A stretch of DNA of 64,000 nt. Source: Flavivirga jejuensis. GTDB lineage: Bacteria; Bacteroidota; Bacteroidia; Flavobacteriales; Flavobacteriaceae. Where the stretch lies: positions 186,001 to 250,000 of the forward strand of contig NZ_JAUOEL010000008.1 in assembly GCF_030540765.1 (NCBI RefSeq), written 5' to 3'. The position numbers were made by a program, and so were the translations under genes. This document shows positions 46,416 to 56,838 of this stretch, in pieces; position 1 is the stretch's first letter; every line of letters begins with the position of its first letter. The notes beneath the pieces are model-generated. The model saw nothing but the letters and a program-made list of their open reading frames with translations, ran no database searches and was not told where the DNA came from.

Positions 46416-47230
46416 TTTTGAAATTTTTGTAAAAATACAATTTTGTTATCCTCCAATAGGAAGCTATTTATTTAAAAATCAACTTTTATATTATTATACA
46501 TCCTAGTTTTTAAAAAATAATAAACGGTATTAAACTTATATCCTGCTAAATACTGAAACAAGTTCAGCACAGAAAACTGGATTAGTCTGCCAGAAAAGCT
46601 ACTCCGTAGCCAGCAAAGGCAAGTTCAACTTACAATTTTGAATCCGTCTTACAGACTTCTCAAAATTGAGTTTTCCTGTCACGCAATAAACATAAACTAA
46701 TAAACTCATTTAGAAGTAAAAAGCGTGTTTAAGTTGTTTTCAAACAACCATAAATTAACGCTTTCATTTCAATAAGCCACAACTACCATCCCGTGCTACC
46801 CCCTGTAAATCTGTTGTTTACATCAACACAAGTGTTGCTTGTCTAAAAAACAGTATACAAAGCATGAAAATTATGTATTTTTCTTATACCCTATTTTATT
46901 GAATGTCATTGATAAAAGTGAACTTGAAAAAGCGTGAATAGAACCAATAAAGAATATATTAGAATGTTCAAATTCTATTTGTTATATAGATTTACCTTAT
47001 CAAAACATGCTTTTTGGAATTCTATTTCAAAATACTCCTTATTTATAAATACAAAAACAAATATCAGATTAATTATCCATAAGCAAGAAACTAGATGATT
47101 TTGAGAATTGGAATAACTGTTTATCGCTTCTTAAGTTTTCTATCTAAAAACGAACCCTTTTAGAGAAAGATTATGAGTTTTTTTCTTCTTCTTAAATTAA
47201 CTATAGTTAACTCATTAATAATTTTTTAAA
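46416..47230. other. 815-bp gene-free stretch between mazG and the PNGase F-like gene
   Basis: The two genes are divergent and no convincing ORF is present. It contains a 9-bp inverted repeat (CAATTTTGA at 46633-46641, TCAAAATTG at 46660-46668) around a shorter GTCT/AGAC pair, a GTTGTTT/AAACAAC hairpin near 46735-46750 and a CAACAC/GTGTTG pair near 46830. None ends in a T tract. The length is unusual for this gene-dense chromosome and may hold regulatory sites or a decayed element. Confidence 0.55.
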
Positions 47231-49708
47231 ATGAAAAAAATGCTCAAAAATTTAATATTCATGTTTTTACTAGCTGTTACAGCTGTAAGTTTTGGTCAAG
47301 CTAGTTTTAATTTTATAAATAAACCCACAGAATTCCACCCAGATGGAACCTTAGCAACATCTTCACCTATTATTTTTGAATTGAGTAATATTCCTGATGA
47401 TGCAGATAATGCTATTAATCTTCGTTTTTATCCATATCCAGATGGTATCATAATTGCTGATGCACCAAATAATATTGGCTGGACTAGTAGTTCTGATAGA
47501 TTAAACATGACTTTGGGCATTTTAAATGATGCTGATGTAAATAATGGTTTTTACAGGTCTGTAACAGTAGATAATGGAAATGGAACATTCACAAAAACGT
47601 ATACCATTTTTAATGTTTCAAATAATGGTTCAGGAGACACATATAAAAACGGTGGTATTGTTGATAGCGAAAATTACGCACCTATAGTAAGGCTAGTTAA
47701 AGCCAACGGACAACCAAGGTTTAATAATTCGGGAGAATTGGTAACTGGTAATGGAGATAACCCACTCATTGTAGATCAAGCCACTTTAGATCAAAGCCCT
47801 GATGTTGTTGCTACTCATTTGGTGTTTTCTTATTATCCTCCAGAAGAAAATAATACAACAGGGAATGGAGAATATCCACATATAACAGCTAATGCTTCAA
47901 TTGATTTGTTAGGCACAGGGGATGGATCTGGAAAACAAAATCAAATTATAACCTTTGATGCCATAGGAAAAAAAAGTACAACTGCTGATCCTTTTACCGT
48001 TTCTGCTACATCTACTTCTGGATTAACTAATATGATTTACACGGTTGAATCTGGACCTGCAACAATTAGTGGCAATACCGTAACAATAGATGGTACGGAA
48101 GGTATTGTAACCTTAAAAGCAGAACAAGCAGGTGATAACGATTTTAACCAAGCTGAAAGCTTCACTCAATTTGAGATTATAGATATTAGTACTTTCTCGC
48201 CTTCTATTTCAACACGACTTACTGAAGATTACCCAATTGAAATGCCTTCATTTTATGCCTACCCAATTTATGTAACATCTTCTATTGAAGAAGCCGAGTT
48301 AATAAGTATAAATAGTATAGAAATTACAGTAGATGACACATCCATTCCAGTACTAGGTGAAAACGGATTGCATTATGCGCTATGGACTCCAAATAGTTAC
48401 GGAACTCATACTATAAACATTATAGCCAATGGCTCAAATGGTATAAACACTACAATTACCAAAACTATTGAAGTTACAGATAATATAAGCACCCGAAATG
48501 TGCAAACCATGGACGACGTTGTGATAGAGTTTAATACCGAAAATAGCCGTGATTTTTATGGCACATTTACAATGCCACAACATATAGGAAGTTATAACCA
48601 AATTATGGCAAACTTAGTCGTAGAGTGCCCTTCTACCACAGGTAATTGTGATGATTGGGATCGTAGAGCCTTTATAGATGTAAAGGGGCCAGATGGTAAC
48701 TGGATTCAAATAATTCGCTATATTACTCCTTACGGTGTAGGTTGCATGCATTCTATTGATTTAACCGATTATGCAAGCCTTCTTCAAGGCGAAGTAGAAT
48801 TTAGAATGTTTATTGACACCTGGGGTACAGGTGGTTGGCAAATATCTTTAGATTTAACTTATCAGCAAGGTACTCCTCAATATTTATATTCAAACGTTGA
48901 TGAATTATGGGATGGTTTCTGGGATCTTGGAGACCCAAACAATCTACAACCTATTCCAGCTGAAAATTATACGTATAATACTAATGTAGTAAGCTCCCAT
49001 ATGCGTTTATCTAATACAGGACATGGTTGGGGAAGTAATAATTCTCAAAATGCTGCTGAATTTTATGAAGCTACAAATTATATTGACATTGACAACGTTC
49101 AATATTACACACAAAACCTATGGAACGATTGCAATCCAAACCCTGATAGTTGTACAGGACAATTAGGCTCATGGACATTCAATAGAGCTGGATGGTGCCC
49201 TGGAACTATTGCACCTCCAGATATTATAGATATGACATCTCAAATAAGTAAAGGCAATGTCGATTTTAGTTATCGATTAGACCCTACTTATGTTGATGAA
49301 TGCCATCCTAATAACCCTAGTTGCATTACAGGTGTTACTTGCGATGACTGTAATGATGGGTTTAACCCGCGATATCATATTGATGTGCATCTGATTAATT
49401 TCAGTAACACCCCATTAATACAAGGGACTTTAGATATTGAAGAAATTAATAATACTGCTAATTACGAATTACGAGCGTACCCAAACCCGTCTAATGGTAT
49501 TTTTAATATTTCCACTACGGGTATAACCAGTAAATCTATAATGCAAGTCGTATCTATTTCTGGTCAAATTTTAAAAACTTATGTTTTTAATTCAGCTGAA
49601 GAAATTAATAACGCCACATTCGATTTTTCATCTCTTGCCAAGGGGCTTTATTTTATATCTATAGATAATAATGCAGGTCAAGGTAGTTTAAAACTACTTC
49701 TTCAATAA
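47231..49708 (+). CDS. Secreted PNGase F-like glycoamidase with T9SS sorting domain
   Basis: An 825-residue exported protein. A signal peptide (MLKNLIFMFLLAVTAVSFGQ) is followed by ~430 residues of beta-sandwich type modules, including a cadherin/Ig-like region. A PNGase F-like catalytic module then spans about residues 435-740 and a type A T9SS sorting domain the last ~75 (LRAYPNPSNGIFNIS). Matches to Elizabethkingia PNGase F, from memory, are CDDWDRRAF (D477, equivalent to catalytic D60), IIRYITPYGVG, AAEF (E610, aligned with E206) and RAGWCPGT. The E118 equivalent is Asp here (D529 in IDTW). PNGase F cleaves the glycan-asparagine bond of N-glycoproteins; the change may alter activity. The mature enzyme should be outside the cell. 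Confidence 0.85.
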   Translation: MKKMLKNLIFMFLLAVTAVSFGQASFNFINKPTEFHPDGTLATSSPIIFELSNIPDDADNAINLRFYPYPDGIIIADAPNNIGWTSSSDRLNMTLGILNDADVNNGFYRSVTVDNGNGTFTKTYTIFNVSNNGSGDTYKNGGIVDSENYAPIVRLVKANGQPRFNNSGELVTGNGDNPLIVDQATLDQSPDVVATHLVFSYYPPEENNTTGNGEYPHITANASIDLLGTGDGSGKQNQIITFDAIGKKSTTADPFTVSATSTSGLTNMIYTVESGPATISGNTVTIDGTEGIVTLKAEQAGDNDFNQAESFTQFEIIDISTFSPSISTRLTEDYPIEMPSFYAYPIYVTSSIEEAELISINSIEITVDDTSIPVLGENGLHYALWTPNSYGTHTINIIANGSNGINTTITKTIEVTDNISTRNVQTMDDVVIEFNTENSRDFYGTFTMPQHIGSYNQIMANLVVECPSTTGNCDDWDRRAFIDVKGPDGNWIQIIRYITPYGVGCMHSIDLTDYASLLQGEVEFRMFIDTWGTGGWQISLDLTYQQGTPQYLYSNVDELWDGFWDLGDPNNLQPIPAENYTYNTNVVSSHMRLSNTGHGWGSNNSQNAAEFYEATNYIDIDNVQYYTQNLWNDCNPNPDSCTGQLGSWTFNRAGWCPGTIAPPDIIDMTSQISKGNVDFSYRLDPTYVDECHPNNPSCITGVTCDDCNDGFNPRYHIDVHLINFSNTPLIQGTLDIEEINNTANYELRAYPNPSNGIFNISTTGITSKSIMQVVSISGQILKTYVFNSAEEINNATFDFSSLAKGLYFISIDNNAGQGSLKLLLQ

Positions 49709-49730
49709 AGTCTATGGGCTTAGAATAATC

Positions 49731-49908
49731 AGAGCACAGCGAAGAATCTTTATTATTAATCTCTAAAGATTCTTCAGTCGTACCTCCTAACCATTGACGT
49801 TTTTTCATAAATACTTAATTTATAATCGTTTGTCATCCAGAGCGCAGCGAAGAATCTTTATTATTAATTTCTATAGATTCTTCAGTCGTACCTCCTTCTG
49901 AATGACAC
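49731..49908. repeat. Two direct copies of a 58-bp palindromic repeat
   Basis: Copies at 49731-49788 and 49839-49896 match at almost every base (AGAGCxCAGCGAAGAATC at the start, TTCAGTCGTACCTCCT at the end). Each has an inner AGAATCT/AGATTCT inverted repeat. The second copy is flanked by GTCAT and ATGAC, giving outer palindrome ends. They fill the non-coding gap between the PNGase F-like gene and acnA; the rest of that gap to 50034 shows nothing else. Confidence 0.85.
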
Positions 49909-50034
49909 GAACCTTTTGCAAACATAAGATGACACCCCAATTACGTCATTTCATCCGCTAGTTAAAATTTTTAACACAGATCTCAGAATGACACTTTTTA
50001 GACAACCTCTTTTATTTATATGCTACTTATAACA

Positions 50035-52302
50035 TTAAGCATTTTCTTTCTTAATCAAATTAAGTGCAGACCCCTCGTTATACCATGCAATTTGAGCATC
50101 GTTATATGTGTGATTCAATTTTACGATATCTTTTGTTCCGTCTTCGTGAACTGCTTCTAGCGTTAATTGCTTTCCTGGAGCAAAGGCATTTAAATCTATG
50201 AAATTAAATGTATCATTCTCTTGAATTAAATCGTAATCGCTTTCGTTTGCAAACGTTAAACCTAACATCCCTTGTTTTTTAAGGTTTGTTTCGTGGATAC
50301 GTGCAAAAGATTTTACGATAACCGCAGCAACACCTAAATGTCTTGGTTGCATTGCAGCATGCTCACGAGAAGACCCTTCTCCATAGTTATGATCTCCAAC
50401 AACTATGGTGTGGATTCCTGCTGCTTTATATGCTCTGGCAGTATCTGGAACACCTCCGAATTCTCCTGTTATTTGATTTTTAACAAAATTAGTTTTCTTT
50501 CCAAATGCATTGACCGCTCCAATTAAAGTATTGTTTGCAATATTATCTAAATGCCCTCTAAAACGTAACCATGGTCCAGCCATAGAAATATGATCGGTAG
50601 TACATTTACCAAATGCCTTGATTAATAATTTAGCTCCAGAGATATTTTCTCCAATTGGAGTAAAAGGTGTTAATAATTGTAAACGCTCTGAATCACCTTT
50701 TACTGATACTTGAACGTGACTTCCATCTTCTTCAGGTGCTAAATATCCGTTATCTTTTACTTCAAAACCTTTTGGTGGTAACTCCCATCCTGTTGGCTCA
50801 TCGAACATAACTTCTTCGCCATTTTCGTTAATTAACTTATCTGTTAGCGGATTGAAATCTAAACGCCCTGCAATAGCAATAGCAGCTGTTAATTCAGGTG
50901 ATGCTACAAAAGCATGTGTATTTGGGTTACCATCTGCACGCTTAGCAAAGTTTCTATTAAAAGAATGTACGATACTATTCTTTGGTGCATTTTTAGGGTC
51001 ACTGTATCTAGCCCATTGCCCAATACATGGTCCACAAGCATTCGTAAAAATTTTAGCATCTAAGTTTTCAAAAACTTGAAGAATGCCGTCACGTTGTGCT
51101 GTATAACGAACTTGTTCAGAACCAGGGTTAATTCCTAAATCTGCTTTCATTTTTAAGTCTTTATCAATGGCTTGTTGTGCAATTGAAGAGGCACGAGATA
51201 AATCTTCGTAAGATGAATTGGTACAAGATCCAATTAATCCCCATTCTACTTTAAGTGGCCATTCATTAGCAGTAGCTTTTTCTTTCATGGATGTACCAAC
51301 TTCAGTTGATAAATCTGGTGTAAACGGTCCGTTTAAAAGTGGCCCTAATTCAGATAAATTAATATCGATAACCTGATCGAAATATTGTTCTGGATTTGCA
51401 TATACCTCAGCATCTGCAGTTAAATGTTCTTTTACTGCATTGGCAGCATCGGCAACATCTGCTCTATCTGTAGCGCGTAAATAGCGTTCCATAGATTCAT
51501 CGTAACCAAATGTAGATGTGGTTGCTCCTATTTCGGCACCCATATTACAAATAGTTCCTTTTCCTGTACAAGACATAGACGTTGCTCCTGGTCCAAAATA
51601 TTCAACGATAGCACCTGTTCCACCTTTAACAGTAAGAATCTCTGCTACTTTTAAAATCACATCTTTTGGTGCTGTCCAACCAGATAATTTACCTGTTAAT
51701 CTAACACCTATTAATTTAGGAAACTTTAATTCCCAAGCCATACCTGCCATAACATCTACAGCATCTGCTCCACCAACTCCAATAGCAACCATACCTAATC
51801 CACCTGCGTTTACAGTATGTGAATCTGTACCAATCATCATCCCTCCTGGGAATGCATAATTTTCTAAAACTACCTGGTGAATAATGCCTGCTCCTGGTTT
51901 CCAAAAACCAATGCCATATTTATTAGACACAGACTCTAAGAAATTAAAAACCTCACTACTTACATTGTTAGCGTGTTTTAAATCTGTTGCTGCGCCTTCT
52001 TTTGCTTGAATTAAGTGATCACAATGAACCGTTGTTGGTACTGAGACCTTACTCTTTCCTGCTTGCATAAACTGTAACAATGCCATTTGAGCTGTTGCAT
52101 CTTGACATGCAATACGGTCTGGAGCAAAATCAACGTAATCCTTACCTCTTATATATACTTTAGAAGTATTCCCTTCCCATAGATGAGTATATAAAATTTT
52201 CTCTGCAAGTGTTAATGGTTTCCCAATTATCTTTCTTGCTGCTTCAATTCTTTCAGGGAATTTTGAATAAATTCCTTTTATCATTTCAATATCAAATGCC
52301 AT
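50035..52302 (-). CDS. acnA: Aconitate hydratase, mitochondrial-type
   Basis: A 755-residue 4Fe-4S enzyme that converts citrate to isocitrate in the TCA cycle. Motifs: [67 protein letters not shown] and the cluster cysteines in [10 protein letters not shown] and ACGPCIGQW. The C-terminal swivel domain has [21 protein letters not shown] chose the ATG at 52302 ([15 protein letters not shown]); an upstream ATG would add 23 residues foreign to the family. The mature order and length fit the mitochondrial aconitase group. It lies 340 bp downstream of acnB on the same strand but is separated from it by a terminator. Confidence 0.96.
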   Translation of the reverse strand: MAFDIEMIKGIYSKFPERIEAARKIIGKPLTLAEKILYTHLWEGNTSKVYIRGKDYVDFAPDRIACQDATAQMALLQFMQAGKSKVSVPTTVHCDHLIQAKEGAATDLKHANNVSSEVFNFLESVSNKYGIGFWKPGAGIIHQVVLENYAFPGGMMIGTDSHTVNAGGLGMVAIGVGGADAVDVMAGMAWELKFPKLIGVRLTGKLSGWTAPKDVILKVAEILTVKGGTGAIVEYFGPGATSMSCTGKGTICNMGAEIGATTSTFGYDESMERYLRATDRADVADAANAVKEHLTADAEVYANPEQYFDQVIDINLSELGPLLNGPFTPDLSTEVGTSMKEKATANEWPLKVEWGLIGSCTNSSYEDLSRASSIAQQAIDKDLKMKADLGINPGSEQVRYTAQRDGILQVFENLDAKIFTNACGPCIGQWARYSDPKNAPKNSIVHSFNRNFAKRADGNPNTHAFVASPELTAAIAIAGRLDFNPLTDKLINENGEEVMFDEPTGWELPPKGFEVKDNGYLAPEEDGSHVQVSVKGDSERLQLLTPFTPIGENISGAKLLIKAFGKCTTDHISMAGPWLRFRGHLDNIANNTLIGAVNAFGKKTNFVKNQITGEFGGVPDTARAYKAAGIHTIVVGDHNYGEGSSREHAAMQPRHLGVAAVIVKSFARIHETNLKKQGMLGLTFANESDYDLIQENDTFNFIDLNAFAPGKQLTLEAVHEDGTKDIVKLNHTYNDAQIAWYNEGSALNLIKKENA

Positions 52303-52587
52303 ATCTCTTTCTATATAATTGTTTTTATTCTTTTCTTTAAGTACCACAATATACAAAATATAGAAGGCCATAGAAAAGGGTTTCTTACTTTTAGAAACTC
52401 TTTAAGCTTTGTTTTTGGAATTAGTTTGAGTGGATTACGTTCTCAGTCAAAGCAAAATAAATGCGAGTAGCATCGTTATTTAAAGAAATTTTGCTGCAGA
52501 ATGAGGGCTTAAGACGACAAAATAAACTAAAGGATAAAATTTAAACAGTTCCCAAAAGTCATTCATAAAATATTTTTTATATGGACA

Positions 52588-52620
52588 TAAAAAAAGCCCG
52601 AGTACGAAACTCGAGCTTTT
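52588..52620 (-). terminator. Rho-independent terminator after acnB
   Basis: On the minus strand AAAAGCTCGAGT (52620-52609) pairs with ACTCGGGCTTTT (52603-52592), with one G-U pair and a 5-nt loop, followed by a T run. It lies 22 bp after acnB and should separate its transcript from acnA. Confidence 0.9.
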
Positions 52621-52641
52621 ACATCTATAATAATCAGTATA

Positions 52642-55419
52642 TTATATTGATAATTGTTTTTGAGATGGTTTAAAATTAGTTAATACAATACCATCAACTG
52701 CTGCTTCATATTCTGCCATAGTAGGAGTTCTACCTAAAATTGTAGATAATACGACTACTGGTGTAGATGATAATAAAGACTCCCCTTTCTTCTCACCAGA
52801 ATCTTTTACAACTCTTCCTTGGAATAAACGTGTTGAAGTAGCCATTACAGTATCACCTGGTTCTGCTTTTTCTTGATTCCCCATACATAAGTTACATCCT
52901 GGACGCTCTAAATACAACATATTTTCATATTTAGTACGTGCTAAACCCTTTGGGGCGTTATCATCAAACTCAAACCCTGAGTACTTTTGCAACACTTCCC
53001 AATCACCTTCTTCTTTTAACTCATCAACAATGTTATATGTTGGTGGTGCAACCACTAATGGTGCTTTAAATTCAACTTTACCGTGTTGTGCCTCAATGTT
53101 TTTTAACATTTTAGCTAAAATTTTCATATCTCCTTTATGTACCATACAAGATCCTACGAATCCTAAGTCTACTTTTTTAGTACCTCCATAGAAAGATAAA
53201 GGACGAATAGTATCGTGTGTATAACGTTTAGAAACATCATCGTTATTTACATCTGGATCAGCAATCATTGGTTCAGCAATTTCATCTAAATCAATCACAA
53301 CTTCTGCATGATATTTAGCATTTGCATCTGGTCTTAAGGATGGCTTAATTCCAGTTTTAAGTTCTGTAATTCTAGTATTCGCTTTATCTACTAAACCTTT
53401 AAGCACTTGTTTTGCATTATCCATTCCTTTATCAATCATGATTTGGATACGACCTTTTGCAATCTCTAAAGATTCAATTAAAGTGTCATCCTCAGAAATA
53501 CAGATAGAAGCTTTTGCTTTCATTTCTGCAGTCCAATCGGTAAATGTAAAGGCTTGGTCGGCAGTTAATGTCCCAATATGAACCTCAATAATTCTTCCCT
53601 GGAATACGTTTTCTCCACCAAATTGTTTCAACATTTGTTGTTGTGTAGCATGAACCACATCACGGAAATCCATATAAGATTTCATGCTTCCTTTAAAAGT
53701 TACTTTTACAGACTGTGGAATTGGCATTGTAGCCTCACCCGTAGCTAAAGCTAAGGCAACTGTTCCTGAATCTGCTCCAAAAGCAACTCCTTTTGACATA
53801 CGTGTGTGTGAGTCGCCACCAATAATGATATCCCAATCACCAACTGTAATATCATTAAGGACTTTGTGAATAACATCGGTCATGGCGTGATACTTTCCTT
53901 TAGGGTCCCTCGCAGTAATTAATCCAAAGTCGTTCATAAAACTCATTAACCTTGGAATATTAGCCTTAGACTTATCATCCCAAACTGAAGCGGTATGACA
54001 TCCTGATTGGTAAGCACCGTCAACAATTGGTGAAATAACAGTAGCGGCCATCATCTCTAATTCTTGAGACGTCATTAACCCAGTAGTATCTTGCGAACCT
54101 ACTATATTCACCTCAACACGAACATCCGATCCAGCATGTAATACTGCGCCTGAAGTAGTACCAACGGCATTTTTATTAAATATTTTTTCGACAGCTGTAA
54201 GCCCCTGCCCTTCAATAGAAATTTCTTTTGAAGTCGCATACACTTGGGGTGCATCAATTCCTAATACTTTTGCAGCAAATGTTTGTAATTTTTTACCGAA
54301 AACAACAGCATAAGAACCTCCTGCTTTCATAAACTCCATTTTCTGAGGTGTAAATGCTGCGGAAATATCTTTTAATTCTGTATCGCCATTATAAAGCTTT
54401 TTTTCTTTAGTATTAATGGTAAGAACAGTTCCTGTTTCTACAGAATACACTTCTTTTAATACGGGTTCTCCATCTTCATCACGAATTGTATTTCCTTCAG
54501 CATCTTTTTGCTTAACCCAGTTTTTAAGATCCAAACCAATACCTCCTGTAACACCAACAGTTGTTAAGAAAATAGGTGAAATCCCATTTGTTCCCGCTAT
54601 TACTGGAGCTATATTAATAAACGGCACGTATGGGCTAGATTTAATACCTGTCCATAAAGCCACATTATTTACACCAGACATTCTTGAAGAACCAACACCC
54701 ATGGTTCCTTTTTCAGCAATTAACATGACACGTTTATTTGGATGCTTTTTTTGCAATGCTAAAAGGTCATTTTGCATGTCTTTGTTGTGCTCAAATAAAC
54801 ATTGACCATGTAATTCACGGTCTGATCTAGAATGCGCATCACCGCCTGGAGACAATAAATCTGTTGAAATATCGCCTACACCAGCAATGTAAGTAACGAC
54901 TTCGATCTCTTCATCTATCTCTGGTAATTTAGTAAAAAACTCTGCCTGAGCATAGCTTTCTATAATTCCCTTAGCTATTTTATTACCTTCTTTATAAGCT
55001 GTTTCTAAACGTATAGTATCAGCGTCATACAAGAAAACTTGTGTTTTTAAAACTTTAGCAGCTTCTTGAGCGATAGCAGCATCATTTCCTAATGCCAGAT
55101 CTAATAGAACTTCTATTGAAGGACCACCTTTCATGTGCGATAATTGCTCAAAAGCAAAAGCAGGTGAAATTTCTTTGACAACCGATTCACCAAGAATAAT
55201 TTCTTTTAAGAATTTAGCCTTAACACCTGCAGCTCTTGTTGTACCAGGTAAAGTATTATAAATAAAGAATTTAAGAGAATCCGCTCTGTGAGCGTTATCT
55301 TCATCCTTTATTTGCGAAATAATTTCGCTTAATAATTCGCTACCATCAATTGGCTTAGGCTGAAGTCCCAGAGTCTTTCTTTCTTCGATCTCTTTGATGT
55401 AATCGTTGTAAGTGTTCAT
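52642..55419 (-). CDS. acnB: Aconitate hydratase B / 2-methylisocitrate dehydratase
   Basis: A 925-residue bifunctional enzyme of the AcnB family, with the N-terminal HEAT-like domain (MNTYNDYIKEIEERKTLGLQ) and the swivel domain placed before the catalytic core (AEKGTMGVGSSRMSGVNNVA). Core motifs are IIGGDSHTRMSKGVAFGADS, LGFVGSCMVHKGDMKILAKM and the cluster pair CNLCMGNQEKAE. It interconverts citrate and isocitrate and can act on 2-methylcitrate. AcnB and AcnA types are distant relatives with different domain orders, so having both here is not a duplication. A short acnA-like ORF lies just upstream. Confidence 0.96.
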   Translation of the reverse strand: MNTYNDYIKEIEERKTLGLQPKPIDGSELLSEIISQIKDEDNAHRADSLKFFIYNTLPGTTRAAGVKAKFLKEIILGESVVKEISPAFAFEQLSHMKGGPSIEVLLDLALGNDAAIAQEAAKVLKTQVFLYDADTIRLETAYKEGNKIAKGIIESYAQAEFFTKLPEIDEEIEVVTYIAGVGDISTDLLSPGGDAHSRSDRELHGQCLFEHNKDMQNDLLALQKKHPNKRVMLIAEKGTMGVGSSRMSGVNNVALWTGIKSSPYVPFINIAPVIAGTNGISPIFLTTVGVTGGIGLDLKNWVKQKDAEGNTIRDEDGEPVLKEVYSVETGTVLTINTKEKKLYNGDTELKDISAAFTPQKMEFMKAGGSYAVVFGKKLQTFAAKVLGIDAPQVYATSKEISIEGQGLTAVEKIFNKNAVGTTSGAVLHAGSDVRVEVNIVGSQDTTGLMTSQELEMMAATVISPIVDGAYQSGCHTASVWDDKSKANIPRLMSFMNDFGLITARDPKGKYHAMTDVIHKVLNDITVGDWDIIIGGDSHTRMSKGVAFGADSGTVALALATGEATMPIPQSVKVTFKGSMKSYMDFRDVVHATQQQMLKQFGGENVFQGRIIEVHIGTLTADQAFTFTDWTAEMKAKASICISEDDTLIESLEIAKGRIQIMIDKGMDNAKQVLKGLVDKANTRITELKTGIKPSLRPDANAKYHAEVVIDLDEIAEPMIADPDVNNDDVSKRYTHDTIRPLSFYGGTKKVDLGFVGSCMVHKGDMKILAKMLKNIEAQHGKVEFKAPLVVAPPTYNIVDELKEEGDWEVLQKYSGFEFDDNAPKGLARTKYENMLYLERPGCNLCMGNQEKAEPGDTVMATSTRLFQGRVVKDSGEKKGESLLSSTPVVVLSTILGRTPTMAEYEAAVDGIVLTNFKPSQKQLSI

Positions 55420-55441
55420 AAAGTAGTGTGTCTTTTTAATA

Positions 55442-55528
55442 TTATAGGCTTACCTGTGTATGAACCGTTCCTACACACTCTGTAAACTGTCTGTAGATTT
55501 TTTTGATCATATCAATATTAAAAGCCAT
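55442..55528 (-). pseudogene. Fragment of an acnA 5' end upstream of acnB
   Basis: A 28-codon ORF (ATG at 55528, stop at 55442) begins MAFNIDMIKKIYRQF, closely matching the acnA start [15 protein letters not shown] in sequence and position. Similarity stops after ~15 residues. It lies 22 bp before acnB, so it would sit in the acnB leader and may be translated. It looks like the stub of an acnA copy replaced or displaced by acnB; it could also act as a leader ORF. It lies in the 293-bp gap before the acyltransferase gene, where I see nothing else beyond AT-rich DNA. Confidence 0.7.
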
Positions 55529-55712
55529 ATGATATATGTTTTTAGTTTTTTAAAAAGTGTCGCAAAATACGAAATTAATGCAAAGTTTTAAAAATAAACT
55601 ACGCTATACATTTTACAATCATATTAATTTATTATAGTATCATTATAAATTAATATGATTCGATTTTTATCATTATTATCTGGATAAAAATGCCTATTTG
55701 ATAAGCCTTTTA

Positions 55713-56837
55713 TTAAAAAAATCTATTTTTTATAAAATTGGAGTCTCTTAATTTGGTTATTGGTTTTTCAAAAAACCAATAAACGACAGAAGATATTAAT
55801 ATAGTAGACGAAATATATACTATAATATAAACTATAATATCAAAATGAGCTAAATTATCAACAGGGATAGCGTATTTTAATAGTTGTAATATTACAGAAT
55901 AATGCATCAAATATATAGCATACGAAATCACACTAATGTGAGTAATAGGTTTTAAAATAAACTTAGGAGCTTTATTCATTTGACTTAATAGAGGAAACAA
56001 TAAGGCTATTAGAATAGAATTAATTGGAAGGTATAAAATATTCCATACATACGGATGTGTCTCAATGAGATTCCCGTTTAGCAACACTAATACATTCCAG
56101 CCAAAAAACAACACAGCTCCTACAATAAAAGAAACATATTTTATGTCCTTCCATAATTTGGCTTTTACAATCGAAAAATATGCTGCCAAAACACCATAAT
56201 AGACAGCATCAATTCTATAAATAACGACAGATTTAAGGTTATTATTCCAATCAATTAATGTCTGGTCTGTTTCATTAAAATTATAAATTGTCTTTGAAAT
56301 AATAAACATAAGAATAATAAGTAGCGTAACGCCTAAGAACATATTGGGCTTTGAAATTTTTGTTTTTATATAAAGCGTAAAAAACAAAAGTATTGGTACT
56401 AAAACGTATGCGAATTCTTCAATAGACAAACTCCATGATTCCATAAAAAACCATGGCATCTGCGACGAGAAATTTTGGATAAAAAAAACATACTTCCATA
56501 AACCATCTGGTAGTGTAATGCCAATATAAGTAGCGATACAAATATTAATAAATAGTACTAAATAATAATTAGGCAACGTTCTAAACCAACGTCTTATCCA
56601 AAAGTAAAAAATGCTTGAGAAACTAAAATCATCAGATGTATATATTCTAAATATAATCCTGCCTATTAAAAATCCACTGAGTACAAAAAAAAATTCGACA
56701 CCAAGCACTCCAAAAACACTCATTATATCCAATAATAATTCATTGTTTTCAGGAATTACCCAAGCTATATGTGAAAACACAACCATAGTTATAGCAACTG
56801 CTCTAACTAAATCTAAGCCAAAAACTCTTTGCTTCAT
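55713..56837 (-). CDS. OafA/YrhL-like membrane acyltransferase, copy 1
   Basis: A 374-residue inner-membrane protein with about ten hydrophobic segments, of the acyltransferase 3 family. Signatures are RVFGLDLVRAVAITMVVFSH (with the conserved Arg and active-site His near residues 10-22), VEFFFVLSGFLIGRIIF, RRWFRTLPNYYLVL and ESWSLSIEEFAYVLVPILLF. These enzymes O-acetylate or otherwise acylate glycans of the envelope using acyl-CoA. There is no SGNH domain. The gene starts 1 bp after the HTTM-like gene ends, so the two are coupled. A clear paralogue lies at 59718-60851. Confidence 0.93.
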   Translation of the reverse strand: MKQRVFGLDLVRAVAITMVVFSHIAWVIPENNELLLDIMSVFGVLGVEFFFVLSGFLIGRIIFRIYTSDDFSFSSIFYFWIRRWFRTLPNYYLVLFINICIATYIGITLPDGLWKYVFFIQNFSSQMPWFFMESWSLSIEEFAYVLVPILLFFTLYIKTKISKPNMFLGVTLLIILMFIISKTIYNFNETDQTLIDWNNNLKSVVIYRIDAVYYGVLAAYFSIVKAKLWKDIKYVSFIVGAVLFFGWNVLVLLNGNLIETHPYVWNILYLPINSILIALLFPLLSQMNKAPKFILKPITHISVISYAIYLMHYSVILQLLKYAIPVDNLAHFDIIVYIIVYISSTILISSVVYWFFEKPITKLRDSNFIKNRFF

Positions 56838-56838
56838 G

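Noticed and set aside
49731-49908. CRISPR-like array
   Set aside because: Only two repeats, palindromic inside, with no spacer regularity and no cas genes; it is a dispersed palindrome.
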